Made by a program: the position numbers and the translations under genes
Shown here: positions 12,179 through 24,387 of the stretch, piece after piece
Layout of the letters: every line of letters starts with the position of its first letter
How positions within the stretch are numbered: the first letter of the stretch is position 1
Origin: Limanda limanda
Taxonomy: Eukaryota; Chordata; Actinopteri; Pleuronectiformes; Pleuronectidae
Direction: 5' to 3'
Assembly: GCF_963576545.1 (NCBI RefSeq)
Contig: NC_083638.1
Coordinates: 24,452,090 to 24,516,089 of the forward strand
Length of the DNA: 64,000 nt
Notes under the pieces: generated by a model
Told to the model about the DNA's origin: nothing
The model's database searches: none
Seen by the model: the letters and a program-made list of their open reading frames with translations, nothing else

Positions 12179-12639
12179 AGTCCCCCTCTAGTGAAAATCA
12201 AGTGTAAACACATCTCCCCCTGTGCCTTTAATTATGATAAGAGACATAGTTTGAGTGAAAGTAGAACCACAAGCTGAGTAGATCCACCGTAACGCTACCA
12301 TAAACAAATGTCAGTCTGAAGACAACGGATTCAGACAGCCAGGGTTTGTGATGTCACAAAACTAAGAAACCATCCTGATAACTTGTGGTTGGAGCTACGT
12401 ATCTTGAGAAAGGCTCCTCAACTGCAGGTGGGTGGGAGGGTGGGGAGACTGGGAGCAGGGGCGGGGCCATAGAGGCATATTTATATATCCCAGTCACCAA
12501 AGGAAGGAAGGTGTAAAATTACAGCAGAGCCATTTTCGAGGCCATGAGGGAGATTTTATAACGACTGAGCTTTCGAATATTTTATTTTGAGGAGCAAAGA
12601 CGAGTTTTACGTGGTTAAATAAGCTACTGGAGTGGGACT
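12179..12639. mobile_element. MITE with TTAA target duplications
   Basis: A 461-bp element with termini AGTCCCCCTCTAGT and ACTGGAGTGGGACT as inverted repeats, flanked on both sides by TTAA (12175-12178 and 12640-12643). TTAA duplications are typical of piggyBac and Kolobok elements. No coding capacity, so non-autonomous. The superfamily is inferred from the target site only. Confidence 0.75.
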
Positions 12640-13499
12640 TTAAATGTATCGTTATTAGCAAACAGAAGAGCATCATCCTCGAGAGCTGTAAAACTGAACC
12701 TGGATCAACAGGACACATTCAGCTCTTTGTTTCCATCCTTCTTTTATCCATCTTTCAGCTCTAGATCGTTTCTGTGTACTGTGTGTGAAGACCAGCATTG
12801 CTTCAATGAGTTCACTGAACAAGAGGCACAGTGCATGGCTCGATCTCTGTTTTACTTCCTGCTCAAGAGTACTCACTACTCACAGACATTATGTAGATGC
12901 ACTCAAAATCTACACTGCCTCTCTGTTTTTGCTCTTTGTCTCTGTCTCCAATTATCTATTTCTGGATTTCTCTACCTACCCCCTTATATATCTGCCAAAA
13001 CCATGTTCAACCCACACTGCTGATACAGGGGTGGGCTCCTTCTCTTCGTGCAACCTCATCCAGATTACAAAATCTACTGCACCATCTCTGTTCTCCTCAC
13101 ACGCTGCTACTTATCAATAATTGTGAGGCACAAAGTAAAAAACCCAGACAAGATGGCAACTGGGGTCAAGTGAGAGGAGAGACGGCAGCAAAGCCAACAC
13201 AGAGAACAATTAGAAAGCTGTCTTTATCGCGGACATGCTGCTGTAGCAGAGTTATGTAAGAGCATGGGCCTATAAGTCTAAACACACAACAAATCTAATA
13301 TACATGCAAACGCAACGCGCAATCCTACACATACGCCCAGTAACTCTACCAATGTATTTCCCTGAACAGGTTTAAGATGTGGATGTAAACAAATAGGAAT
13401 ATAATGCAATGGATAGATAATGTCATCTGAACATATAGGAATGGAATTCAGAGTAAACTTTATTAGCTGCAAACTGACAAACTGAATCAGGGACCGTCT

Positions 13500-13546
13500 C
13501 AAAAATGTATGAAATTGGGGCTCAATATTTTGCAGCTCAATTGCAA
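13500..13546 (+). repeat. Short dispersed repeat, copy 1
   Basis: About 47 bp sharing ggctcaatatttt-cagctcaa with 16815-16862, with only a few differences. Same orientation, 3.3 kb apart. Family unknown. Confidence 0.6.
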
Positions 13547-13799
13547 TAAAGCAAACAGAGCTTTTTTGTTTCACCGACCCTTTTCAAGAAACTTTATTGT
13601 CGTGGATATTGTCCCTTCGCATTACACAACCTCTTCCACTTCTGAAACAACAGGAAACCAACACCGCTTTATCTTTTAAATATAACTTATTTTCCGGGCA
13701 GCTTGCTGGGACATCATGCTCCTCTTGGGAGAACACTGTGAATATGATCCAATTTGCCAGGGATTTTATTCTTCTGTCCATAGCTTTGTCATTTCTTAT

Positions 13800-13926
13800 G
13801 TGAGTGTCTCTATATGTCAGCTATATGACAGGCTGAGGACCTGTTCAGAGTGTTCCCCACTTCTCGTCCAGTTCCAGCTGGGATTGGCTCCAGCCCTTTA
13901 CGACCCACGTTAAATGGGATGGATAT
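13800..13926 (+). repeat. Partial copy of the ATGG-tailed teleost repeat
   Basis: Contains gacctgttcagagtgttccc and agctgggattggctccagcc, and ends gggatggatat. It corresponds to the right half of the family seen at 4931-5192. Confidence 0.65.
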
Positions 13927-16814
13927 ATTTCTTATCATGGACAACACATTCGTCATGGGCCAAACATAACCTCCAGATTTTAACAGTCATCCTGCAGTAT
14001 GACACACACTGTTCCTCCTGTGAATATTTATCCACAGTGCACCATCTTTTCACATCTTTATTTAAAAGCTGGGGTTTTAATACAGATCAGGTTTTATCTA
14101 TTGACGACACATATGTGAGAAATAAATGGAGGAAGAATATATCTTAGCAGAAAATGAAGCAACTGAGAGAACCTCAAGAGGTATAAATGAACACAGATAT
14201 TTTTAAGACATTAATATCGCAGCTTTGTCTATAAATACAACCACAGCTTGAATAAACAAGTAAGATTAATCTCACATCTTGATGAGTTGGGTGTTTTTAT
14301 TTACACATACTGGACGATGACTTTTATCCAGATCATATATCACAAGAGAAATCGATGTGACAGTTTTCTGAAACATTGAGGAATTTATTTGTCCAAGCAG
14401 GCGCACCACGCATAAAAAAAACAATCTCTGTCCTTCTCCGTGACACATTTGTGTCATTTATTTGCGCCCTTCTGTCTGACTTTTCTATTCAGCCATCATT
14501 TGTGATGTGATCCTCTATCATCCTCCTCTTTGGTTGTAAATATGTGTGCAGCTAAGTAGAACAGAGCAGAGCATTTTCCTTTTCATGGCCTCACCGTCTG
14601 CTCCCCGGAGTCTGTAAATCCAAGTGGCTTGCTTCCCAACACTGAGTCAAACAGGGAATAAAAATACCTTCATTTCAGACTCTATTAATTACTGCTCTGT
14701 CTCTTCCTTCTCTCCCACAGTTTGTTTCAAACTACTAATAAGATTCCATCCCATTACGTTTGAATCATAGTACTAATTAAATATTTCCCAGAATGCGAAC
14801 GCTACTAATATTAAGCAATTATTTCTGACAGTTCATGTGCCAGATTAATAATGATTCTCTGTTGCACCTTGCACTGAGGCCTACTTGACACCTGACATAT
14901 ACACCTAGTCTGTGGTGTAGAGATTACAACAAAGACCTGGAGACACAAACTACACATTACTACAACACTATGAACTGTATCGCTCCCTTTGCTCCACAAT
15001 GCAGTCATTCCTCTCATTCATCACAAACTTTTCTGGAGACGCAACCGTCTGTGCTCTTCTGCAGTAACACACAAAACTACCTGTGGATTGCAGGTTATTA
15101 ATTTCATTCTTTCACCTTAGATGCTCAATATTTGTGAAAATGAGCAGTTCAGAAACCATAGGAGTTGCAATACAGTATGGCACCAAAATAAAAAGCATTT
15201 ATTTACATTGTCAAAATGTTTCCCAGAATGCTTTTGATTTTTAACACCAACGTTAAAAGTACTTAACTTTCTCTAATAAATAATAACTACCCTACAAGAA
15301 GCAGCCAACTGTTACATTATCTTCTTTTTATAGTTCACTACCCGGCAACTCAAGATAACAAACATATTGTACAAATACATTTTATATCCAAGATACAGAA
15401 ATCCATTGAGCTGGGAGACTAGAGCTTCTCCCACCTCATGTTTCCTGAGAGGCAGGAAACACTTTACACAGGTCGTCATTATTGAGCTAAAGCGTAAGGA
15501 CTGTTTCATAATCACATTTTCGTGTAATTTAGATTCTCCAACCAACATAACCTGCAAGTCATCATTGTTTTGCTGTTTCTTAAACAAATGCCCAAATGAT
15601 TTGTTTTCCAAAATTTTTATTGTCATGATTTGATGCTTTTCTGCATTTACCCATCTGTAAACTTGTAAACAATTTTTTCTAGAGCAAATGTCACCTTGTA
15701 CTTTAGAAAACAGGATTTGGTATCATTTCATCCATTTTCTTAAAAACAAACAAACAAATTAACTGATTAAATCATGAAAACAATCATTAGATGAAGCTCC
15801 AGTTTGGTGCATCACTATTCTTGTTTTGACATAATAGTGTTATCACTGCCCCACAAAAAATAAAGTTTACACAAATACCAATTGATCTTAATGAACAAAC
15901 GTGAAACTTTTCAGACTACATAACTAATAACTTCTGCGGCATATTTTTTCACTTATATTCTTAAAATATCATGGGAGAAGAAACTACAGCTCATTCGTGG
16001 TCTCTCGGGCAACAAGTAGAACAAATTATGAATCACCCACTGAATAAATGATAACACGATAAAACCTTATCCTCAGAGATTACCAGTCAATTTTATTTTT
16101 AATATAAATTACAGATGGCTTGGTAAAAAGTAACGAAAAACACCATGCTTTCCTCAAGAATTAATCCTGAAGTAGATTGTCTCTGCAGGAAAACTTGTTG
16201 AACTTATTTCTGCACCGGCTGTGAAGGGTAATGCATAAAGACACTTGCAGCTGGAGGCTGAGCTATACATTTTTTGGTAATGATTCGGGGTTATTGATCC
16301 AATTCATTGTGACACAGCAGACAGCCCATGAGCATGAAAAAAACATTTGTTTCAGCAGGGAGTTTAAGTCTTAAACAGGCCAAGGCTCACAAAACATAAA
16401 AGAACTTCACACATCTTTAATGTGTCAGCCAGGAAATATTACTATATTAACTATTTAAATTTCAGGTCATCATGAGTCAGTTTTGTGGCTGTGGAGTTTA
16501 CCACAATATGGTCATTTCTAAATTACTTTGCTGGGTGCGTTTATAATTCATGGAAATGTCAACATCTGCTCTTATAGTTGTAGCTATGTACTATATACAT
16601 TTCGTACTTATAAATATTTATCATGTGTATTTTATACATAATGTGGTTGCTTTATTTTTCTCCACTAGGGATGAATGAATTGAGTTCAACTGAGTGGTAT
16701 AGCTTGCTGGATGTTTGGCCGGCCCATAAGTGATAAGGATGATGATTTAATTTGATCAATGGTAGTGCTATTACAGCCCAACCGAAATATACATATAAAT
16801 AGCCTATATATGTT

Positions 16815-16862
16815 CAAAAATGTATGTATTTGAGGCTCAATATTTTACAGCTCAACTGCAAA
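16815..16862 (+). repeat. Short dispersed repeat, copy 2
   Basis: Partner of 13500-13546. Both begin caaaaatgtatg and contain ggctcaatatttt followed by agctcaa. The surrounding sequence is not obviously shared. Confidence 0.6.
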
Positions 16863-17128
16863 CTTTAATATAAAAAAAGTCAAAAGAAAAAGAAAACACT
16901 AATGCAACCTAATATAAGGATACATGCACTTCTTTTCTGCATCATTTAATCTGGATCATAAAAGTTTTCATATCAGCAAACAGTTACAAATATGTCTTGA
17001 AAGGCTCGTATCTGTAGTTTCCATCCAAATGAACAAATATATTGGTCAGGCTCTAGTTGTTAGTGCAATTATTATCATTAGTAGTAATACAAATAAATGT
17101 ATTGAAATATCAATGGTTTTTCCAGTAT

Positions 17129-17130
<2 letters not shown>

Positions 17131-17214
<84 letters not shown>
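17131..17214 (+). repeat. Compound (TC)n-(AC)n microsatellite
   Basis: A pure TC run (17131-17167) is followed after two bases by a pure AC run (17170-17214). It creates spurious Ser-Leu, Thr-His and Cys-Val ORFs in several frames. Confidence 0.95.
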
Positions 17215-17216
<2 letters not shown>

Positions 17217-17461
17217 AGCCACACCTGTCATGTAATCGTGAAATCACTTCTACGTGCAGATTGTGACTCATCTTTTTGTCCCTGGTGAATCCACACATCT
17301 GGCAGTGAGGTCGCAGGACATTTCGGATGAGGGGGCGATGCAGTGTGTGGGTGACCACTCAGCACATGAGGGAACTCCTCACTGAACAACAGCACGTTCT
17401 ACAGCTGCTAAAAACAAAGATATTAGCAGCCCATAAAACTTGACAGCTACACATAAAAAAA

Positions 17462-17870
17462 ATGAAATGCTGGGGTCCCTTGGCAGCGGCATCACATCAT
17501 TATCGGCCTGAGTATGTGAGGTCCTTGCCACCCCACGTCCGCCAGCTGGACTCTATTGGAGAGTTCAAATCACAACTCTACAGATCAGTTTCGATCAGTC
17601 TCACACACGTAACATCTATCCCTCACTTATCGGTTTTTAACCCATGGTTTGACGTTAATCTTGTGTTCACATTAGGTGTCTCAGCCTCTTGGTTTTACTT
17701 TTTAACCTTTCTTTGGTTGTAGTGATGGGGGTTTGTGTCTCCTAACGATTCCAACCCTTAGTTTTCCTTTCATTTTTCATGTGTTTATGATATATTGTAA
17801 GGTGTCCTAGGGTGTATAGAAAAGCATCTTAAAATAAAATGTATTTTCATAAAAGAAGAGTTTACAGAGA
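17462..17870 (+). mobile_element. 3' end of a non-LTR retrotransposon (L2/CR1/Rex1-like)
   Basis: The ORF contains LPPHVRQLDSIGEFKSQLY, which resembles the C-terminal motif of LINE reverse-transcriptase proteins (LPP-R---S---FKS-LK). The non-coding tail includes ggtgtcctagggtgtataga and ends aaaataaaatgtatt, as in the 3' ends of L2/CR1-type fish LINEs. 5'-truncated, so dead. The clade is inferred. Confidence 0.7.
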
Positions 17871-18350
17871 TGTCTGCAGTGTTTTTACTTTTTTAACTCA
17901 AAAAAACTGATATCTCACTTGTTTTACATTCACATTTAAATTTAAAGCGTGTTGGAACATGACATGCAATAGACAATCCAAGACTGCAGGTCAAACAGTG
18001 CAGATGATGGTCATATTACATATCTAGTCCACGTCCCCTTGTCATTTGAATTGTGTTTAACTTAGTTCATGTGGGTGTGGTGGACACACAGTCAGGTCCT
18101 GCTGCTGTTTATTTAATCACATTTATTAAGACAGTGGCTGCGTCATGTCTACAGACATCCAGGGGCACAACAGCATCAGGTGTTAGTCAGTGACCTCGAC
18201 CTCGGTTCACACAGGTCAAAACACACCATGTATGGCGCTGGCAGAGGCATGAGAAGCTATATACTCCACCGGTATATCCTGATGTGGGGGGGCTCGTGTC
18301 ATTACCACACCGTCTGCTCCCTAATTCTCCCCTCCGACCACAACCGAGGA

Positions 18351-18376
18351 CACACACACACACACACACACTCACA
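18351..18376 (+). repeat. CA microsatellite
   Basis: Short CA dinucleotide run of about 26 bp with one interruption. Confidence 0.9.
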
Positions 18377-18852
18377 CATCTCATTTATACAGACAACAGT
18401 GCAAACACCGCACAAAACCACGGCAGCCTGCACGCTCACAGCACCGATGGATGGATGACCTTGTGTGTTCACGCTCAGGTCACCTCGACAGAAAACGCGT
18501 CCACGGTGAATCCAGCCCGGAGTACAACAAGTGCTCCGGCTGCTCTGCCGTCTGACACACAGCCACCACACACTGCCACCTTGGATGGGTGTATATGCAA
18601 CACCTCCTCGCTGCCATCCAGTGCGGTTTGAAATGGTGAAAGACAGGAATTATACAATCAGCATCAGGACCACCGCCACCATCGGCTCGCTGGAATGACC
18701 CCCACTCGGCATCAGCACTTGACATCAACATGACACACTCAAGGGCATCCGGCAAACCCACGCGAGAGCTTTGAACTACCCAGGGAGCCCGGGTTGAAAT
18801 GAGCCTCTATCCATGCACACGGATGGCCGCGGGAATCTTGTGTTTTCCTCAC

Positions 18853-19100
18853 CTTTGCTGTTGTCTTCTTCTCTGTTGAGATGCATGACTCTTCTTCTCA
18901 CAGTGCTGCGCTCATTTAGGCTTCAAGCTGTGCTCTTGTCCAAAGAGTTTTCCGCGTAAACTCTTATTCCAGTTCTCCTGAGGTCCAATGTTGCGCGCTT
19001 ATTGTCTCGCTCGGCTGGCAGCACGCATGGACGCGCCTGCACTTGTGCGTCCTCCTCCCCTTGTGTTGTGCCGGAGCAGGTAGTCTAGGTGATGTTGGGG
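18853..19100 (-). other. Candidate minus-strand first exon in a CpG-enriched patch
   Basis: Read on the minus strand, a CpG-rich stretch ends in a consensus donor, CAGCAAAG|GTGAGG, with the exon edge at 18853. Further upstream on that strand (about 19190-19250) are gggcgggg and tgacgtga, resembling a GC box and a CRE. An ATG at 18886-18884 would give MHLNREEDNSK before the junction, with the frame open. I do not recognise this peptide, and the exon may be non-coding. No downstream minus-strand coding exon was identified between 1 and 18850, so any partner exon is undetected or outside the window. The right end is approximate. Confidence 0.3.
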
Positions 19101-19870
19101 AGTCTGCATGTATTTGGTCTCTCTCACTTTCTTCCCCCTCCTCTGCCTCCCTCAGTGTGTCTTCCTCTCCGAATCGCTCACAGGGAGGGTCGCTTTTAGG
19201 GAGGAGACGGCTGGCAGACGGGCGGGGTGACGTGAAGTCAGTCGGTAGGAGGTCGTCTCCTCGCAGCCCTCGGAGGTGTTGACCATTTCACCAGAGGTCT
19301 TCAGCCACTCTCTCACACCACACCGCTCACTGATGTGCAGCACATTTCATCAGAAACAACATCAGGAGGCTGTCATGCCTAATTCGAATCTCTACAAAGG
19401 CCAGTATCGCTGATATATAATATATGTGTAACCCAAACGCAATGGCATCCAGCTCCCAGCTGCTTGTAGCCACTCCATTCGATCAAACATACTAATTGTG
19501 ACAGAGAGATGATTCCAATAATCAATACACGTCAGTCTATAGGAGTGTATAGATTATAGTAAGGAACTGTGCCGCGGTTTTGTGAGAATAAGAGCGCATG
19601 TGAAACCACAAGTATAAAGATATATCTGTTACTGTCTCCAGCACCGACGCGAATTCATGCTTTGTCACAATCGCCCCCTTTTGTATCGTTCACTGCAAGA
19701 GCTGTGACTCCACCGTGGGATCAACAATCAAGAGGATCCGTGTGAGAATCGCACGTTTTTACGCACAACCTTCAGAAGTTGTTGGGGCTTCGCTGGATCC
19801 CTCGCTCACGTGTTGAGACTCTGTCGAGCTTTTACATTAGTGTCAGTATCATGGGCAGCGCGCGTGCTTT

Positions 19871-19912
19871 CATCATCATCATCATCACCACCATCATCAT
19901 CATCATCATCAT
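19871..19912 (+). repeat. CAT/ATC trinucleotide microsatellite
   Basis: About 14 trinucleotide units with two CAC variants. It yields poly-Ile and poly-Ser in two frames. Confidence 0.95.
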
Positions 19913-22050
19913 GCCATTACAACCAACAGGCCCGTGCACAGGATCATTTACTCACCGTTCACGTTCGCCCGGAGCCACGAGTCTCACACGGCTCACTGGC
20001 GGTCTCTAGTGGCGAGTGTTGATCAGTGGCAGTCATGTGGATGTCACTGATGGAGATCATTCTCATCTTGGGCTGTTATAAAAAGACTTTAATGCTCGTT
20101 TTAATGGGATACTTTTTAAAACTAAAGGGTGCTTATTATTGGTGATCTTCGACTATGTTAATGGAATTGGTCTTGACCATAATCTTTGACAAATAAGATT
20201 TACAACATGGATTTTAAACTTAAAGTTATAGTGCTATTAATGCAGGCATTAATGTAAATGTGTCTTTCACTGGCATGTGGCACATTGCAATACATTGCCC
20301 AGAATAACATTTCTGAAAAATATGTAAATACTGTATGATAACTGGAATGAAAATATCAAATTTTGTAAAAGTTGACCTATGAAATGAAAAATTTTATGTT
20401 GTGGGTGCCTGCTGAGCTCAGTAAAGCCTTAAGATCATCCCTTGTTGCTATGGAGTCTCATAATGGCAGTGGGGAATTTTCATTTTTTTAAAGAGGCACT
20501 ATGTAAAGTAATAGTAAATGATAAGACGTATGAAATATACAGGAGCTCTTTGTACAATTAAAGAGAAAGACCAGTACTGATCAAGCCTTTAGGCCTGTAA
20601 TGGTCAGCTGATCACTCACATGGTTGTACTGCATCGAAATCTTAATTTATTTATTATGTCTTATCTATACTTAATGATTCAACTGCACGTCTGGAAAATC
20701 TTCCGATTACACCGAATAACTTGCCAAAAAAGATCTTGAATAACACAAAGCTTAAATCGTATGTACAATATATTGTAACAGCCTTTTGCTTGTGAACAGG
20801 GGGGTCGGGGGGAGAAAAGACGAAAAAAAGCCCATAGAAACATGCTTGACATGCCTTGACATGTGATTTTCGATAAGGCACATCTGTATCTTTGGTAACA
20901 TCTGTTCATCAGTTTCGTGCTCTGCTGTGTTGAGTTTCATTTTGACACTTGTTCCTTTGTTCTCACACAGATCGCTGTCTGACACCTCTCTCGTGACAGC
21001 CCTTCTGACATCTTGTGTGATTTTCGTGCAGGGCAGATAGTCCTCTGTTACAGCCCTTCTGGTTCTGCTTTGCAGCATGTGAGGAATCTTCTTAATCTAT
21101 TGTATTCACAGAGCATTCATCCTTGAGACATTCGACACAGACGGCTTTTTTCCAACTCCATACTTCACATTGCATCAGCTCTCTTCCGCACGCCCTCTTT
21201 TTTCTCCCACTATCTCTGTGATGAATATTTATTAGCCTGTCACACGGTCTTCTCTGAACTCAAAACAACACATTCATCAGCCCAACTGCAGCCACGCTTT
21301 AATCCTCCAGCAGTTTACACTATATTGTGTAATTTCTCAACAAAGGCTGGTTTAGATTCCGGGATGTTGAGCGCTTCTCACCAAACTCCAAGTATTTTAA
21401 GAGCCATTATATTCAAATCAACACCATTATCATTATTGTTATGAGCATTGCAGCAACACAGCTGAGCACCTCCACCTTGGGAATAATGTGCTGTATTTTT
21501 CCAGCATATTTATAGGCCTTAAGATATGCACAAGAATGATACAACAGATGAGCAACAAATATGAGTCAATGTACGCATGTATCACTGTGGTACAGCGTAG
21601 AGGGTCAATATAATGCTATTCATACAGGCTTTCATCGCCATCTTAAGTGCCCAGACAAGGTTGTATCCTCCATCATCCTCCACCATCCTCTGCATTTGTG
21701 TGACAAATGAGCAGCATTTTATAGCCTCTTCATAGATGGTCAATGTCACAGCAAGAAAAAGAGAGATGGACCACCTGTCTCATGTAGAAAACCACTTTCA
21801 AATATTGATGTATTGAGAGGCTCTGCAGACCTATCGAATCTCCTCCTCTTTGAAAAACACATAACAGCATACATTTTTCAGCAGTAAAAAGGCGACTCAG
21901 ACCATTTTGGTTCAGTGAAATGCAACCCTTTTAGTAAAGTGCTGTATTGTTCCACAAGTCTTTGACAATAGTATTAAAGTATTTAGAAAGTAAAAATATC
22001 AACAGCAACATGTTATGGGCTCTTCCTTAGTCGTGTCCTACACACACAAA

Positions 22051-22131
22051 ATTTCAGAATTTTTTTATTTCCATTTAGTTTTTTTGCAACTGTGCTAACA
22101 AACAAACGCAGATGTAAACATAACCTCCTGA
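22051..22131 (+). repeat. Tail of the AACATAACCTCC teleost repeat
   Basis: Contains gctaacaaacaaacgcagat and taaacataacctcctga, matching the 3' end of the copies at 61235-61612 and 28940-29090. Confidence 0.6.
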
Positions 22132-23676
22132 GTGTTAATTAATCTGGGTCACCAATCAGTTTGTAGTTGAGGAACATGTGGGATATAAAAATCTACATCT
22201 GACCTGCGATGAAATAAAAGAAAAATCATTCAAAAGAAGCATTTCACATAAAGTAAAAATGACGGACTGGAGATTTTTCTCTAATCAAATGAAAAAACAC
22301 TGTTAAAGGTTCAGAGAGCTGCTACAACATCACAGCTCCACAAAGAGCAGTTTTAGTGCGTTTGTGGGAAGAGGCCTTTCAGTGGGTTAAATAACGGCCA
22401 TGACATGTTCAGAATTGCTCAATGAAACATGGATGAACTAATGCACCAATGAAGGCAAATCACTGACCCATCAGCACAATATTCAAATACAGATCACATC
22501 TGTTTAATATACAACCATCAAAACAAGACAAGCTCACATTGGTCATGTACACAGTCATAATTGGAAAGGATGAAGCCCCACCATGTGGACAGCAAGGTCA
22601 CTTTGTTCAGGCGGAAGTGGGCAAGGTGAGCTAGCTTCTGATGTAGCCTCTGTAGGTGGAGCCTCGGGAGGAAGTAGTAGGCAGGTAGTGAAGTAGGCAG
22701 GGAATTTCCACTGTGGTTATTACCAGATTAGGATATAACATGTTATTCCACGTAACACTCTATAAATGTTGTGACAGTGGTGTGAAGCATTATGGTTTGA
22801 ACTCTTCCATCTTATATAATATCCTTTTGTTCAACAAAATTAGATTTTTGAATGTCCCAATAAAGAGATTTGCACTGAATCACCAAAATCCTGTCTAGTT
22901 TTAGCAAGATCAAATGTTTTAGTGGTCTGTCTCGGAATCTACAAGTATTAATTATGCTCCTAGGCTATTTATTTCATTACATTTTTTTTTTAATGTGAAA
23001 CAGACCAGAGATCCCCGGGGGCTAAAGTTTGCCATCATTACACAAAATGAAAGAAGAGCGTCGGAATAACAAACCTCAGTGGCTGGGGATTTTTTTTTTG
23101 CAATGTATGAGATATTCAAATGAAGGAAAGAAAGGATTGTATGAGACTGAAGGACAGGATTTATGAAATATGGATGCAGTGACCCATTCAGAAACCTTTA
23201 TTACGCTGCTTTGATTTGCTGCACATGTTTCGCCTCGATCTGATGCATGTCTTCTTTTAGTCCCTTCGGAGAGAATCCACACCCTTTCACTTTTCCCCAA
23301 TTTTCTGTGTTGGAGATTATTTTATCAATCCATAATTATACCCATAAATCCGTACTCAATAAACCACAACGAAAAAGCGAGAATAAAATAGACTTTACTT
23401 AATATCCTTTAGATTTGTCTAGAACTCTATTGGTGGATGCCTGTGAAACATTTTATTTAGCAGAATTTGTTCAGAAAGCCACACACTTGTGTAGATTAGT
23501 CACACTGCTTGTCAGGACAAAACAACATATAATGAGATCCAAGGAACTCACTTCAGACCTCTGCAAAAGAAAATGATGATGATGCATAGATCAGGATAAC
23601 GGTGTAAAACAAATGTTATAGCTTTGTTTCGTTCCCAGGAGCACATTGGCCTCTAATTATAAAAAAAGGAATACGT

Positions 23677-24387
23677 TTGGAACCATCAGGAATCTTCTTA
23701 GAGTTGTTGGTCTGTACAAACAGAGTCACTGGCCAGGGAGGTAAACAAGAGCCTGAAGACGGACTACTATCTCAGCAGTGCTCCATCAGTCAGGCCTTGA
23801 TGGTCAAGAGGCAAGTAAGAAGCCAATGTGAGCAAAAGGCATATGACTCTTCTGGTGCCAATTCCCAGACGTCCATCCTCATCGCCAGCTGTCAGGCTTT
23901 GTTTCAGTGTTGCTTCTGTCCAACCTCTCCAGGGGCTCTCCCTTTGCTACAGAGTTCCTATTATCCTGCTTGCCTCACCAGCCAGTGCACTCAACCACCT
24001 GCACATCCTCCAGAAAGTTCAGTCTTCATCTATGGCCTCGCTGCCTTCAGAGAGACCCTGCCTCTGCTGGTGCCCTCCCAAGTGGCTCAACCTGTCCGTT
24101 TGGTCTCTGGGTCATCCTCTCAAGCAGCATGGCAGGTCTGTTCAGCCTGGAGGTTAGCTCTCCTGAGGTCCTGCCCTGCGGTGGGACACCCGGGGATTCC
24201 TGCTTATTGGTTCTTCAGCCCTCAGGCCATCTGCTTGAGGTCTTCTGCTTTGCCCCTGCTCAGTGCTCAGGTTATTGCCCTGAGATCCCAAGACCTACTT
24301 TTCTGTTCCCTGTCCACTGGCCCCCTGTATTCCCATCAGGAGGGATGTGTCTGCAGAGCGCCCTCTGCTGCCCCTTTGTCTAAATGA
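23677..24387 (+). other. Stop-poor C/T-rich segment, 236-codon ORF, unassigned
   Basis: The longest plus-strand ORF outside apba2, beginning MEPSGIFLELLVC. A second plus-strand frame is open for 158 codons (23907-24383) and a third for 109 (23828-24157), so the openness reflects base composition rather than coding. The products are rich in Ser, Leu, Cys and Pro and match no family I know. The end, cagagcgccctctgctgccc, is a phrase common in fish repeats. A decayed repeat is more likely than a gene. Confidence 0.25.

Larger units (their letters stand above)
12644..18852. other. Intergenic stretch without a recognised gene
   Basis: AT-rich. Contains a repeat pair at 13500-13546 and 16815-16862, a partial retroelement copy at 13800-13926, a compound microsatellite at 17131-17214, a LINE 3' end at 17462-17870 and a CA run at 18351-18376. 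Nothing else supported. Confidence 0.5.
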
